From assembly GCF_036345175.1 (NCBI RefSeq), contig NZ_CP107780.1:6014001-6078000 (forward strand): a stretch of 64,000 bases of DNA. The letters run 5' to 3'. Numbering within the stretch: position 1 is the first letter of the stretch; every line of letters begins with the position of its first letter. Positions 46,553 through 55,747 of this stretch are shown here, piece by piece. The position numbers were made by a program, and so were the translations under genes. The notes under the pieces were generated by a model, which was given only the letters and a program-made list of their open reading frames with translations, was not told where the DNA came from and did no database searches. The DNA comes from Streptomyces sp. NBC_00576 (GTDB lineage Bacteria > Actinomycetota > Actinomycetes > Streptomycetales > Streptomycetaceae).

Positions 46553-48172
46553 CTACCCGGCGGAGCGCGGCAGCACGATCGTGAACGTCGTCCCCGCCCC
46601 CACCGCACTGCGTACGTCGATCGTGCCCCGGTGATCCGTCACGATCTGGCGGGCGATCGACAGCCCCAGCCCGCTGCCCCCGGTCGCGCGCCCCCGGGAC
46701 GCGTCCGCGCGCCAGAAACGGTCGAAGAGGTGGGGCAGGTCCTCCGGCGATATCCCCTTGCCGGTGTCCCTGACTTCCACGACGGCAAGCTCGCCCCGGG
46801 GGACCACGGCCAGGGTGACCGAGCCGCCCGCCGGAGTGGCCCGCAGCGCGTTGCCGACCAGATTGCCGACGACCTGGCGCAGCCGGTCCGTGTCCGCGGT
46901 GACATGGACGGGCGCCGACGCCTCCACCCGCAGCGCGACACCTGCGGCCTCGGCCTGGGCGTGATGGGCCCGCCGTCCCGCCTCCAGGAGGTCGCGCAGG
47001 TCGACGTCGGCGGGGTGATACGTGAGCGCGCCCGCCTCTGCGAGGGCGAGGTCCTGCAGGTCGTCCACGATCCGCTGCTGGAGCAGGGCCTCCCGGTGGA
47101 GGGAGTCGAGCAGTTCGGGGGTCGGGTCGACCACCCCGTCCCGCAGTGCCTCCAGATACCCGCGCAGATTGGCCAGCGGGGTGCGCAGCTCGTGCGCGAT
47201 GTCCCCGGTGAGCCGCCGCTGACGTTCCTCGCCGGCCTGGATGGATTCGGCCATGCGGTTGAAGGCGCCGCCGAGCTGCGCGATCTCGTCCCGCCCGGAG
47301 ACGGGCACCCGGCGCCCGAGGTCGCCCTCGCCGAGCCCTTTCGCGGCGACTGTCATGGCCCGTACGGGACGCAGGACGGCCCTGCTCAGCAGCAGTGCGC
47401 CGGCGACGACCGCGAGGGCGACGCCTGCTGCGACGGCCACGGTGGGCGCGGCGGCCAGGGTGGGCGCCGACTCGTTCCGCACGCCGAGGCGGACCTCCAG
47501 ACGGGGCGGGGCGACGGAACCGATCCGCTGGTTGAACACCCGCTGCAGACAGGCGGCGAAGCGCTGTTCGGCCTCGCAGGGCTGAAGGGCGATCAGATCC
47601 GCCGGGGTGAGCGGATCGGCCGAGTCCTTCGGCGCGGGGCACTGCGCGGGCCGCCGGTCGGCCTTGATCCGGGGGATGCCCAGGTTGTCGGGGCGGGCGG
47701 TGGGCTCGGCTCCGGCCCGGGTCAGACAGGCCGCGTAGGTCATCTCGGTGCGGTAGTCGGAGATCGCCGAGGCGACCTGCTTCATCGAGATCCGGCGCAC
47801 CTGGCCCGCGGGAACCTTCAGTGCGGGCCGCGGGTCCACCAGGACCGCGGGCTGACTGCTGGGTTCGCGGGGCGTACGTCCGGCCAGGGCGTCCGAGTCG
47901 GTGAGCAGGACGTCGGACTCCGTGGCGACCCGGATGCGCTGGCCGGTGTCCTGGGCGAGGGAGGCGACCGTGGGCGACAGCCCGTCCCAGGTGCCGTGGG
48001 TGAATCCGTACGTCCGCAGCTCACCGGTGATCCGGGCGACCTCCTGCCGCCCGGCCGTGACGGTCTCCTGGACCTGGCGGTTCGCCTGCCGCAGCGTCAG
48101 CCAGCCGGTGGCGGCGCTGGCGGCCAGGGCGACCAGCATGAGCAGGCCCAGGACCCGGAGCCGGAAACTCAT
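46553..48172 (-). CDS. Sensor histidine kinase with large cysteine-containing sensor
   Basis: A 539-residue membrane kinase. Helix 1 is residues 8-25, the extracytoplasmic domain covers about 26-240 and holds four cysteines (149, 178, 199, 208), helix 2 is about 243-265. A HAMP linker precedes phospho-acceptor His327 in DIAHELRTPLANLRGYLEAL. The ATPase domain has VVGNLVGNALRATP, DTGKGISPEDLPHLFDRFWR and GGSGLGLSIARQIV. Disulfide-based or metal sensing is possible. It lies downstream of the exporter operon but beyond a hairpin, so it may have its own promoter. Confidence 0.94.
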   Translation of the reverse strand: MSFRLRVLGLLMLVALAASAATGWLTLRQANRQVQETVTAGRQEVARITGELRTYGFTHGTWDGLSPTVASLAQDTGQRIRVATESDVLLTDSDALAGRTPREPSSQPAVLVDPRPALKVPAGQVRRISMKQVASAISDYRTEMTYAACLTRAGAEPTARPDNLGIPRIKADRRPAQCPAPKDSADPLTPADLIALQPCEAEQRFAACLQRVFNQRIGSVAPPRLEVRLGVRNESAPTLAAAPTVAVAAGVALAVVAGALLLSRAVLRPVRAMTVAAKGLGEGDLGRRVPVSGRDEIAQLGGAFNRMAESIQAGEERQRRLTGDIAHELRTPLANLRGYLEALRDGVVDPTPELLDSLHREALLQQRIVDDLQDLALAEAGALTYHPADVDLRDLLEAGRRAHHAQAEAAGVALRVEASAPVHVTADTDRLRQVVGNLVGNALRATPAGGSVTLAVVPRGELAVVEVRDTGKGISPEDLPHLFDRFWRADASRGRATGGSGLGLSIARQIVTDHRGTIDVRSAVGAGTTFTIVLPRSAG

Positions 48173-48187
48173 CGGCGTGACCCTTCG

Positions 48188-48235
48188 GTGTGGATGTGGA
48201 TGTGGATGTGGATGCGGGTGGGGGTGGGTGGGGTG
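48188..48235. repeat. GTGGAT tandem repeat upstream of the kinase
   Basis: Four copies of GTGGAT (TGTGGATGTGGATG...) run into a GGGTGGGGGTGGGTGGGGTGGGT tract, within 65 bp of the kinase start on the opposite strand. The G-runs could form a quadruplex on the plus strand, in the kinase mRNA template region. Confidence 0.75.
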
Positions 48236-48390
48236 GGTCGTAAGAGTGCGGTGTCGGCCAGAAAGCCTTTCGCGGCGCCGACGAATCGCATACAGGGGGT
48301 AGTGGCTGCTCGCCAGGGAGTACGTACGAGGCCGAATTAGCCGTTGCCATCGCCGCTCCGCTGTCCGTCGCCGCACTGAAACAGCGCGAC

Positions 48391-48427
48391 AGCGGGGGCG
48401 GTCCCGGTTCTCGGGGCCGCCCCCGCT
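48391..48427 (-). terminator. Hairpin ending the exporter operon
   Basis: AGCGGGGGCGG and CCGCCCCCGCT form an 11-bp perfect stem with a 15-nt loop, 40 bp beyond the permease stop on the minus strand. Confidence 0.75.
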
Positions 48428-48466
48428 CCGTACCACCGGAGCGCCGGCCAGAACGCCCGGTGGTGG

Positions 48467-49678
48467 TCATGTGCCGGCCAGCGCCTCCGTCGGGGCCAGC
48501 CGGCTCGCGCGGACCGCCGGATACAGTCCGGCGATCATGCCGATGAGCAGGGTCGAGCCGATGCCCGCGAAGCTGGCCCAGGCCGGGACGACCGTCGGCC
48601 AGTCGCGGCTGACGGCGTAGCCCGCCGTGATGACCGTGCCGAGCACCGTCCCTCCCAGCCCGCCGATGAGGGACAGCAGCAGCGACTCCGTCACGAACTG
48701 CGTCCGGATCTGGCCCCGGGTGGCGCCGAGAGCGCGGCGCAGCCCGATCTCCGGCCGCCGTTCCAGTACCGAGATGACCATGGTGTTGCCCACGCCCACA
48801 CCCCCGACGAGCAGCGCGACCCCGCCGAGTCCGAGCAGCAGCCCGGTCAGCGCCGACTCGGTGGCCTCGCGGGCCGCGAGTGCGTCGGAGGGCCGCGAGA
48901 TCCGCACCTCGCCCGGCTTCTCGGGGTAGGCGGTGGCCGCCAGCACCGACCGTACGGCGGTCACCTGGCTGTCCTCGGCACGGACGTACACCGTCGACGG
49001 ATGACCGTCGAAACGCAGATAGCTTCGGGCCGCCTGCCAGCCGACCAGCGCGGCACTGTCCAGCTCCGGCGCCAGTGGTACGGGTTCGAGGACGCCGATC
49101 AGGGAGAACCAGCGGCCACCGATCCACAGCCGGGTCCCCGGGGTGTACACGTCCAGCCGCTGCGCGGCGGTGGCGCCCAGTACGACCGCCGGGTACTTGT
49201 TCGTGGCCGAGTCCAGCCAGCGGCCCCTGTTGACATTCCCGCCGACGGCGGGCAGCAGGTCGGTGCCCGAGGCGAGCACGGTCAGCGAGTTGGTCCGCCC
49301 GATGGCGATGCGCTCGTTGCGATACACGCTGGCACCGACCGCGCCGGTGGCGGTCACCTGCTCCACGGGCGGGATGCGCCGGACCATCGCGACAGCCTCG
49401 TACGGCAGTTTGGCCTTCTCACCCGTGAGGGATTCGCCGGGGGCGACCCGCAGCAGGTTCGTTCCGAGGGCGTCCAGCCGCCGGTCCACTTCCGCCTGCC
49501 CGGACCCGGAGATACCGACCACCGCGACCATGGCGGCGACCCCGATGGCGATCCCGAGAGCGGACAGGAACACCCGCAACGGCCGCGTCCGCAGCCCGGT
49601 CCCGCCGAGCCGTACGACATCGGCGGGCCGCAGCCGCGCGGCGCGCAACGGCTTGGGCCTGTCCAAGGGGTCCGTCAC
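48467..49678 (-). CDS. MacB-like ABC transporter permease
   Basis: A 403-residue permease with one N-terminal and three C-terminal membrane helices and a large extracytoplasmic domain between, the MacB/FtsX architecture. Motifs: LRVFLSALGIAIGVAAMVAVVGISGSGQAEVDRRLDALGTNLL at the start, GGVALLVGGVGVGNTMVISVLERRPEIGLRRALGATRGQIRTQF and a C-terminal IAGLYPAVRASRLAPTEAL. Such mechanotransmission transporters export peptides or lipids or signal to partner kinases. ATGA overlap with the ATPase gene. Confidence 0.93.
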   Translation of the reverse strand: MTDPLDRPKPLRAARLRPADVVRLGGTGLRTRPLRVFLSALGIAIGVAAMVAVVGISGSGQAEVDRRLDALGTNLLRVAPGESLTGEKAKLPYEAVAMVRRIPPVEQVTATGAVGASVYRNERIAIGRTNSLTVLASGTDLLPAVGGNVNRGRWLDSATNKYPAVVLGATAAQRLDVYTPGTRLWIGGRWFSLIGVLEPVPLAPELDSAALVGWQAARSYLRFDGHPSTVYVRAEDSQVTAVRSVLAATAYPEKPGEVRISRPSDALAAREATESALTGLLLGLGGVALLVGGVGVGNTMVISVLERRPEIGLRRALGATRGQIRTQFVTESLLLSLIGGLGGTVLGTVITAGYAVSRDWPTVVPAWASFAGIGSTLLIGMIAGLYPAVRASRLAPTEALAGT

Positions 49679-50436
49679 CGATGCGCCCCGATCGTCGTAC
49701 TCGAACTTGTGCTGGTGGTGCCTTGCAGGGTGTCGTTGATCAGCCGGCCGTCGCGCATCTCGATACGGCGGGGGAGTCGGGCGGCGATCTCCAGGTCGTG
49801 GGTGATGACCACGACCGTCGTACCGGCCGCGTGGAGTTCGCGCAGCAGTTCCAGTACGGCGGCCCCCGACACGGAGTCGAGGTTGCCGGTCGGCTCGTCC
49901 GCCAGCAGGACCGACGGCTCGCCCACCACCGAGCGGGCGACGGCGACCCGCTGCCGCTCGCCCCCGGAGAGCTGGTGCGGCAGATGCCGGACGCGATGGC
50001 TGAGCCCGACCCGGGACAGCGCGGACGCGGCCCTGGCCCGGCGGCGGCGCATCGGCATCCCCGTGTAGAGCAGACCGTCCGCCACCGAGTCCAGCACCGG
50101 GACACCGACGGCCAGATGGAACTGCTGGAAGACGAAGCCGATCCGGGTGGCCCGCAGCGCGGAGACCTCACGGTCGGACAGCTTCGCCACGTCGTACCCG
50201 TCGACAAGGACCCGCCCCGCCGAGGGCCGGTCCAGGCTCCCCATGAGATGCAGCATGCTCGACTTGCCGGACCCCGACGGGCCGACCACACCGACCAGTT
50301 CGCCGCGCCCGATCCGCAGACTCACGTCACGGACGGCGGCGACCCCACCGGGATAGGTCTTGGAGACGGAGTCGAACTCCACGACCGCAGGTGACACGGC
50401 GGGAGGTGCCACCGCCTGAGGCGCGGACTCGCTCAC
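49675..50436 (-). CDS. MacB/LolD-like ABC ATPase
   Basis: A 253-residue ATPase. Walker A GPSGSGKSS, Q-loop IGFVFQQFHLAVGVPVLDSV, signature LSGGERQRVAVARSV, Walker B VLLADEPTGNLDS and H-loop VVITHDLEIA are intact. The GTG start at 50436 overlaps the adaptor stop (GTGA) and has GAGGA 7-8 nt upstream. It pairs with the permease at 48467 and the adaptor at 50433. Confidence 0.95.
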   Translation of the reverse strand: MSESAPQAVAPPAVSPAVVEFDSVSKTYPGGVAAVRDVSLRIGRGELVGVVGPSGSGKSSMLHLMGSLDRPSAGRVLVDGYDVAKLSDREVSALRATRIGFVFQQFHLAVGVPVLDSVADGLLYTGMPMRRRRARAASALSRVGLSHRVRHLPHQLSGGERQRVAVARSVVGEPSVLLADEPTGNLDSVSGAAVLELLRELHAAGTTVVVITHDLEIAARLPRRIEMRDGRLINDTLQGTTSTSSSTTIGAHR

Positions 50437-51713
50437 TCGGGAATCCTCACCTTCATGCCCTCGCGGACACCGGAACCGCTGACCTGTACGTTCCCGTCGG
50501 CGAAGAGTCCCGTCCTCACCGCGACGAACCGGCCGTCCTCGGTCTCCAGCCCGTGTCCGCCCTCGGCGAGGGCGACCAGCGCGGCGACCGGCACACTCAG
50601 CACGTCCTTGACCTCGCGGCCCACGTACTCGACGCTGACGGGCCCGCTCTCCAGCCGCCCCACGGACTTCTGGTCCGCGATGGTGATGGTCACCGGCAGG
50701 GTGGCGGCGCCCGCTCCCGACTCGCCCTCGGTGCTGCCCCCCGCAGGCGTGCTCGCCTCCCGCCCGACCGAGGCCACCTCGCCTTTCACGGACTTCCCGT
50801 CGGGCAGCGTGATCCCGACGACCGTGCCGCGTACGGCCCAACCGGCGTCCGCGGCCGAGGCGTTGACGACGACCTTGCGTGCCGTACCGGTGTACGTCAG
50901 CGTGTCCTCGCCCACGGCCGCGCCGAGCCGGGCACCCGGCTGGCCGATGCGTACCTTGCCGGCGGAGTAGATGACGTCCCCGACACCGACCGTCCCGGTC
51001 TCGGCCAGCCCGAACGCCTTCTGCCAGCGCTTGACGGCCCGGACGGTGGCGTCGGTGAACCTCTCGTCCACGGTGAAGCCGGTGTAGCCGAGCGCGGCGA
51101 GGTTGGTCTCGAACTGCAGGACGTCCATGCCGGTGAGCGGCGCAGGCGCACTGGCTCCGGTTCCGGCTCCCGTTCCCGTTCCCGTTCCCGTGGGGGAGGG
51201 TGAAGCGGTGGCGCCGGTCCCGGTGTCGGACTGCCCGGTTTCCGAGGCTCCGGCCCCGGCATCGGGGGCGGCATCGGAGATGGTGGCGGTGAGGCCGAGG
51301 TCCCGGTACATGGGCATCGAGCCGTACAGCAGCACCACGGGACGGTCGTCGACCCGCAGCAGCGTGTCACCGCGCTCCACCGTCGCGCCCTGCTGGGGCA
51401 GCCAGGTCACGGTTCCCGTCGCCTTCACCGGCAGTGGTATCTCCGTACCGAAGCTCAACTGCCCGTCCACGTCCGTGCGTTCGGTGAGCGTCGTCCGGGT
51501 GACCGGAACGACCGAACCGGCCCGGGGCGGTGCGCTCGGGCCCTCCTCCTCGCCGCCGCCGAGCCCGAGAGCCCCGACCACGGCGACGGCCGCCACGACG
51601 ACCACGGCACAGACGATGAGCGCGGTACGCCGGCCACGTACCCCGCGGGGCGGCCCGGTGCCGGCCGGCTCGGTGGCGTCGTCGAAGTGGGTCACGGTGT
51701 CCGTCCCCGCCAC
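50433..51713 (-). CDS. MacA-like adaptor with peptidoglycan-binding domain
   Basis: A 426-residue membrane-anchored adaptor. One membrane helix (RRTALIVCAVVVVAAVAVVGALGL, about 29-52) precedes a barrel-sandwich part (ATGTVTWLPQQGATVERGDTLLRVDDRPVVLLYG). A Gly-Thr repeat linker then leads into a peptidoglycan-binding domain (TNLAALGYTGFTVDERFTDATVRAVKRWQKAFGL) and C-terminal beta domains ending SVPVAALVALAEGGHGLE. This domain mix is typical of Gram-positive exporters anchored to the wall. GTG at 51713 follows the upstream stop by 2 bp. Confidence 0.9.
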   Translation of the reverse strand: MAGTDTVTHFDDATEPAGTGPPRGVRGRRTALIVCAVVVVAAVAVVGALGLGGGEEEGPSAPPRAGSVVPVTRTTLTERTDVDGQLSFGTEIPLPVKATGTVTWLPQQGATVERGDTLLRVDDRPVVLLYGSMPMYRDLGLTATISDAAPDAGAGASETGQSDTGTGATASPSPTGTGTGTGAGTGASAPAPLTGMDVLQFETNLAALGYTGFTVDERFTDATVRAVKRWQKAFGLAETGTVGVGDVIYSAGKVRIGQPGARLGAAVGEDTLTYTGTARKVVVNASAADAGWAVRGTVVGITLPDGKSVKGEVASVGREASTPAGGSTEGESGAGAATLPVTITIADQKSVGRLESGPVSVEYVGREVKDVLSVPVAALVALAEGGHGLETEDGRFVAVRTGLFADGNVQVSGSGVREGMKVRIPE

Positions 51714-51715
51714 GA

Positions 51716-52297
51716 TCAGCCCTTGCCGGGGGCGGCGGTCGCCGGAACGCCGACGATCGGCCCACAGATACGGGTGGCCCGCTTGGCCCCGGCCGACGTC
51801 TGGTCCCACTCGCCCTGGCCGAGACCGTCGGCACCCGGGTCGGGGAAGTCGGCGGCGCCATTCTTCTGCATGCAGGTGGCGTACTCCTGCTTCACCTTGA
51901 TCTGCGCGGCCGTGAGCGCGGGCTGGTTGCCCTTCTCGACGCTCTCGGGGACGGCCGTCAGGTACTCGGCACACGCCACCGAGGCGGTCTTGAACTTCGG
52001 GTCCTTCTTCAGGGCCCGCAGATTGTCGCCGCCGCCGAAGTCGATGTTCCCCTTCGCGTCCGGGTCGGGCGCGTCGATCCCGTTGTCCCGCAGACACTTC
52101 ACGTACTTGCCCTGGGCCGCGACGTAGGTGGCCACATCGTCGCCGGAGCCGTCCCCGGCCGATGAGCCGGACGCCGTGGTCGCTCCCCCGCTCGCCGCCG
52201 TGGGGACCTTCGAGCCACTGTCGTCGCCTCCGCAGCCGGTCAGCGCGAAGGCCATGACCGAGGCCGCCACGGCCAGCAGTACCCGATTCGTCCTCAT
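51716..52297 (-). CDS. Exporter-associated lipoprotein
   Basis: A 193-residue lipoprotein. The signal MRTNRVLLAVAASVMAFALTGC ends in a lipobox with Cys22, followed by a Gly/Ser/Thr linker. The mature domain has two related cysteine segments, YVKCLRDNGIDAPDPDAKG and YATCMQKNGAADFPDPGADG, suggesting an internal duplication, plus two further cysteines. GGGGAGAA precedes the ATG at 52297. It is the first gene of the exporter operon and may bind the substrate or inhibitor outside the membrane (inference). Confidence 0.88.
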   Translation of the reverse strand: MRTNRVLLAVAASVMAFALTGCGGDDSGSKVPTAASGGATTASGSSAGDGSGDDVATYVAAQGKYVKCLRDNGIDAPDPDAKGNIDFGGGDNLRALKKDPKFKTASVACAEYLTAVPESVEKGNQPALTAAQIKVKQEYATCMQKNGAADFPDPGADGLGQGEWDQTSAGAKRATRICGPIVGVPATAAPGKG

Positions 52298-52502
52298 CGG
52301 TTCTCCCCGTCCTCCTGTCGTACCCGGCCACGAACGCGGCGGGCAGCCCGACGGTAGAACCGACATGATGAAGAACTCTTGAAGAACCTGTCATCCGACC
52401 ATGCGACCGGTGTCGAACCCTCTCGACGGCACGCTTTCGTGGGGCGAGGATCGGTCAGTACAACGCTGTGAATCCATCGGGCCGGGCGGGGGCGACCGGG
52501 AT

Positions 52503-53672
52503 ATGAAGGCGATCGTCGTGGGTGCGGGAATCGGCGGACTGGCCGCGACTCTGAGCCTGCGCGCGGCAGGTTACGAGGTCACCCTCGTCGAGCAGACGCA
52601 GCGCTTCACCGAGATCGGCGCCGGCATCCAGCTCGCGCCCAACGCCACCCGCGTACTGCGCCGGCTGGGCCTGCTCGACACGGTCGCCGCCCGGGCCGCC
52701 CGCCCCTGCCGACTGAGCTTCTGCACCTGGTCGGACGGCGCCGAGATCGTCCGTTACGTGCTGGGACCCGAGGCCGAGGACGAGTTCGGGGCGCCCTACC
52801 TGCAGGTCCACCGGGCCGACCTGCACCAGGCACTGGCCGCCGGGGTGCCGCTCCGGTCGTTGCGGCTCGGCACCGAGGTCGTCCGCATCGACCAGGACGA
52901 CCGGGCGGCCTATGTGACGACGGCCGGCGGTGAGCGCCTGGGCGCGGACCTGGTCGTGGCCGCCGACGGGGTGCGGTCCGCGGCCCGCCAGTGGCTCTTC
53001 GGCGCCGACAGGCCGGTCTTCTCCGGCACCGCCGCCTACCGGGCGCTGCTCCCGGCCGCCGAGGTGGCCGACCTGGACCTGCCGGAGTACGCGGGCTGGC
53101 TCGGACCGGGCCGGCACGTCGTCCACTACTGGGTGCGCGGCGGTCAGCTCCTCAACCTGGTCGCCGTGTTCACGGCGGAGGCGGCGCGCGAGTCATGGAC
53201 CGCCCGGGCAGAGCCCGGAGAACAACTCCGCGAGTTCGCCGGCTGGGACCGCCGGGTGCTCACCGCCCTCGAACGCGCGGGGCGGGTCTTCAGGTACGGC
53301 ATCCACACCCGTACCCCGCTCGCCCGCTGGAACATCGGCAGGGTGACCCTGCTGGGCGACAGCGCCCACGCGATGGTGCCGTTCCAGGCCCAGGGCGCCG
53401 CCCAGGCGATCATGGACGCGGCGGTCCTGGGCGACTGCCTCTCGGACACGACGCCGGCCGAGATCCCGGACGCGCTCACCCGGTACGTACGCCGACGGCT
53501 CGCCACCGCGACGAGGGTGCAGGCCGGTTCGGCGAGCGCGGGCGAGGTCTACCACCTGCCGGACGGGCCGGAGGCCGAGGCCCGGAACGCCCGGATGGCG
53601 GCGTACGGGAGGGAGAACAGGTTCGGTCCGCACGCGACGGCGTGGAGGGACGACGGCGTACCGGAAGAGTGA
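52503..53672 (+). CDS. FAD-dependent monooxygenase, salicylate hydroxylase-like
   Basis: A 389-residue class A flavoprotein monooxygenase. The FAD-binding Rossmann start is KAIVVGAGIGGLAATLSLRAAGYEVTLVEQ, the second motif is GADLVVAADGVRSAARQWLF and the third GRVTLLGDSAHAMVPFQAQGAAQAIMDAAVL. It uses NAD(P)H and O2 to hydroxylate aromatic acids in characterised relatives. The ATG at 52503 is chosen because upstream residues are not conserved. Divergent from the exporter lipoprotein gene and convergent with the sugar ABC permease. Confidence 0.93.
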   Translation: MKAIVVGAGIGGLAATLSLRAAGYEVTLVEQTQRFTEIGAGIQLAPNATRVLRRLGLLDTVAARAARPCRLSFCTWSDGAEIVRYVLGPEAEDEFGAPYLQVHRADLHQALAAGVPLRSLRLGTEVVRIDQDDRAAYVTTAGGERLGADLVVAADGVRSAARQWLFGADRPVFSGTAAYRALLPAAEVADLDLPEYAGWLGPGRHVVHYWVRGGQLLNLVAVFTAEAARESWTARAEPGEQLREFAGWDRRVLTALERAGRVFRYGIHTRTPLARWNIGRVTLLGDSAHAMVPFQAQGAAQAIMDAAVLGDCLSDTTPAEIPDALTRYVRRRLATATRVQAGSASAGEVYHLPDGPEAEARNARMAAYGRENRFGPHATAWRDDGVPEE

Positions 53673-53723
53673 GTAGTGGTCGTAGCGGTCGTAGTGGTCC
53701 TGGCTGGTAGCAGTCGCCGTCTC

Positions 53724-54926
53724 TCAGGCCCGTTCGCGCGACGCAGGGGTGCGACGGGCCAGCGAATCGAAGATCACGGCGGTGATCAGCACCCCGCCCG
53801 TGATCATGAACTGGACCGCCGTCTCGACGCCCAGCAGCGCCATGCCCGAGGCGATCGACTGGATGATGAGCACCCCCAGCAGCGCGGACCAGGTCGAGCC
53901 GCGTCCGCCGAACAGACTGGTGCCGCCGATGACGGCGGCGGCGACGGCGTTGATCAGGAGGCTGCCGGAGCCCGAGACCGGGCTCGCCGAGGTGAAGCGC
54001 GAGGCGACGAACAGCCCGCCGATCGCCGCCAGCGTTCCCGACACCATGAACACCGAGATCCGTACGCGCGTCACGTCGAGGCCGGCCCGCCGGGCCGCCT
54101 CCACACCGCCGCCCAGTGCGAGGACCTGCCGCCCGTAGGGGGTGCGGCGCAGCAGGAGGTCGGAGGCGACGATGACCCCGAGAAAGATCAGGAGCGCCAG
54201 CGGCAGCCCCTCGAAGCGACCGAGAACAGAGACTGTGGCGAACGCGACGATGGCGAGAAGCACCGTACGCGTCCAGATCTCGCCCACCGCCCGGCACGGC
54301 ATCCCGGCGGCGGCGCGGCGGCCGCGGTCGTGGAGGGAGACGAGCACGTAGGTGGCCGTACAGAGGGTCGCCAGGCCGTAGGTGAGGACGGGGGCGCTGA
54401 AGTAGCGGCTGGTCAGCTTGGCGACCAGCCCGTCCTCGCTGAAGTGGATGGAGCTGTCAGGGCCGAGGAGGTAGAGCATCAGACCGCTCCAGGCCAGCAG
54501 CCCGGCGAGGGTGACGACGAACGCGGGTACGCGGAACCGGGCGAACAGGAACCCGTGGAGGGCCCCGATGGCCGTACCGCAGATCACCGCCATGACCACG
54601 GCGAGCCATTCCGTCATCCCGAGGTTCACGTTCAGCGACGCGAACAACGCGCCCGCCAGACCGGCGAGCGAACCCACGGAAAGATCGATCTCACCGATCA
54701 GCAGAACAAAGACGATGCCGACGGCGACCATGCCCGTCCCGACGATGTCCACGCTGAGGACGGACAGGTTGCGCGGCGAGAGGAAATGATCGTTGAGGCT
54801 CTGGAAGACCACCCAGGTCACGGCGAGAGCGAGGAGCACCGGGGCAGGCCCGAGCCCGCCCTCGCGCACCCTGCGACGCACGGCACCGGCGCCCGCCACG
54901 AGACGCGGCTTCACGTTCACGGCCAC
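53724..54926 (-). CDS. Sugar ABC transporter permease (XylH-like)
   Basis: A 400-residue permease of the ribose/xylose class with about ten membrane helices. NLSVLSVDIVGTGMVAVGIVFVLLIGEIDLSVGSLAGLAGALFA and AAVIGGTSLFGGRGSTWSALLGVLIIQSIASGMALLGV are family landmarks. The GTG start overlaps the ATPase stop by 10 bp. Last gene of the three-gene importer operon. Confidence 0.93.
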   Translation of the reverse strand: MAVNVKPRLVAGAGAVRRRVREGGLGPAPVLLALAVTWVVFQSLNDHFLSPRNLSVLSVDIVGTGMVAVGIVFVLLIGEIDLSVGSLAGLAGALFASLNVNLGMTEWLAVVMAVICGTAIGALHGFLFARFRVPAFVVTLAGLLAWSGLMLYLLGPDSSIHFSEDGLVAKLTSRYFSAPVLTYGLATLCTATYVLVSLHDRGRRAAAGMPCRAVGEIWTRTVLLAIVAFATVSVLGRFEGLPLALLIFLGVIVASDLLLRRTPYGRQVLALGGGVEAARRAGLDVTRVRISVFMVSGTLAAIGGLFVASRFTSASPVSGSGSLLINAVAAAVIGGTSLFGGRGSTWSALLGVLIIQSIASGMALLGVETAVQFMITGGVLITAVIFDSLARRTPASRERA

Positions 54927-55693
54927 ACCTCGTCCGGGGGCGGGCGGTGGGCGACGGCATGGTCCGCCGCGCCGGTGATGGAGGAGATGATCTGCTCCTG
55001 CGAGGTGGTGTTCACGTCGAAGAGGCCGTTGTTGCGGCCCAGGCGCAGCACGGCGACCCGGTCGGCCACGGCCTTGATGTCACTCATGTTGTGGCTGATG
55101 AGGAGCACCCCGAGCCCTTTGTCGCGCAGCTCCTCGATCAGATCGAGGAGCTGGTTGGTCTGCTGGATGCCCAGGGAGGCGGTGGGCTCGTCGAGCAGGA
55201 GCAACCGGGGCGAGCCGAGAAAGGAACGGGTGATCGCGACGACCTGCCGCTGACCACCGGAGAGGGCGGCGAGCGGCATCCGCACATCGGGGATCCGGAT
55301 GGAGAGCGTGTGCAGCAGCTCGCGGGTACGACGTTCCATCTCCACTTCGTCGAGAACGCCGAAGCGGTGGATCTCCCGGCCGAGGAAGAGGTTGGCGACG
55401 ACATCGAGGTTCTCGCACATCGCGAGGTCCTGGTAGACGGTCGCGATCCCCAGGAGGCCGGCGTCCTGGGGACGCCGGATCTGGACGGCGTTGCCCTCCC
55501 ACTCGATGACTCCCTTGTCGGGGGGCCCGACCCCCGAGATCACCTTGACCAGGGTGGACTTGCCGGCGGCGTTGTCACCGACCAGGGCGACCACCTCCCC
55601 GGCCCGCACCTCCAGCTCGATGTCCACCAGCGCCTGTACGGCGGCGAACCGCTTGGAGACACCACGCAACGCCAGCAGGGGCTGACCGGGCAC
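54917..55693 (-). CDS. Sugar ABC transporter ATPase (XylG/FrcA-like)
   Basis: A 258-residue single ABC domain. Walker A reads GDNAAGKST instead of the commoner GENGAGKST. VYQDLAMCENLDVVANLFLGRE is the Q-loop region, LSGGQRQVVAITRSF the signature, LLLLDEPTASLG Walker B and LLISHNMSDI the H-loop. Most sugar importers of this class have two fused ABC domains; this one is single and must homodimerise. GTG at 55693 is 6 nt from AAGGAGG, whereas TTG at 55699 would touch it, which decides the start. Confidence 0.93.
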   Translation of the reverse strand: MPGQPLLALRGVSKRFAAVQALVDIELEVRAGEVVALVGDNAAGKSTLVKVISGVGPPDKGVIEWEGNAVQIRRPQDAGLLGIATVYQDLAMCENLDVVANLFLGREIHRFGVLDEVEMERRTRELLHTLSIRIPDVRMPLAALSGGQRQVVAITRSFLGSPRLLLLDEPTASLGIQQTNQLLDLIEELRDKGLGVLLISHNMSDIKAVADRVAVLRLGRNNGLFDVNTTSQEQIISSITGAADHAVAHRPPPDEVWP

Positions 55694-55747
55694 GGGCAAC
55701 CTCCTTCCCCGGGTGAGAACCAGAACGATCAGAACGAATCAGAACGA

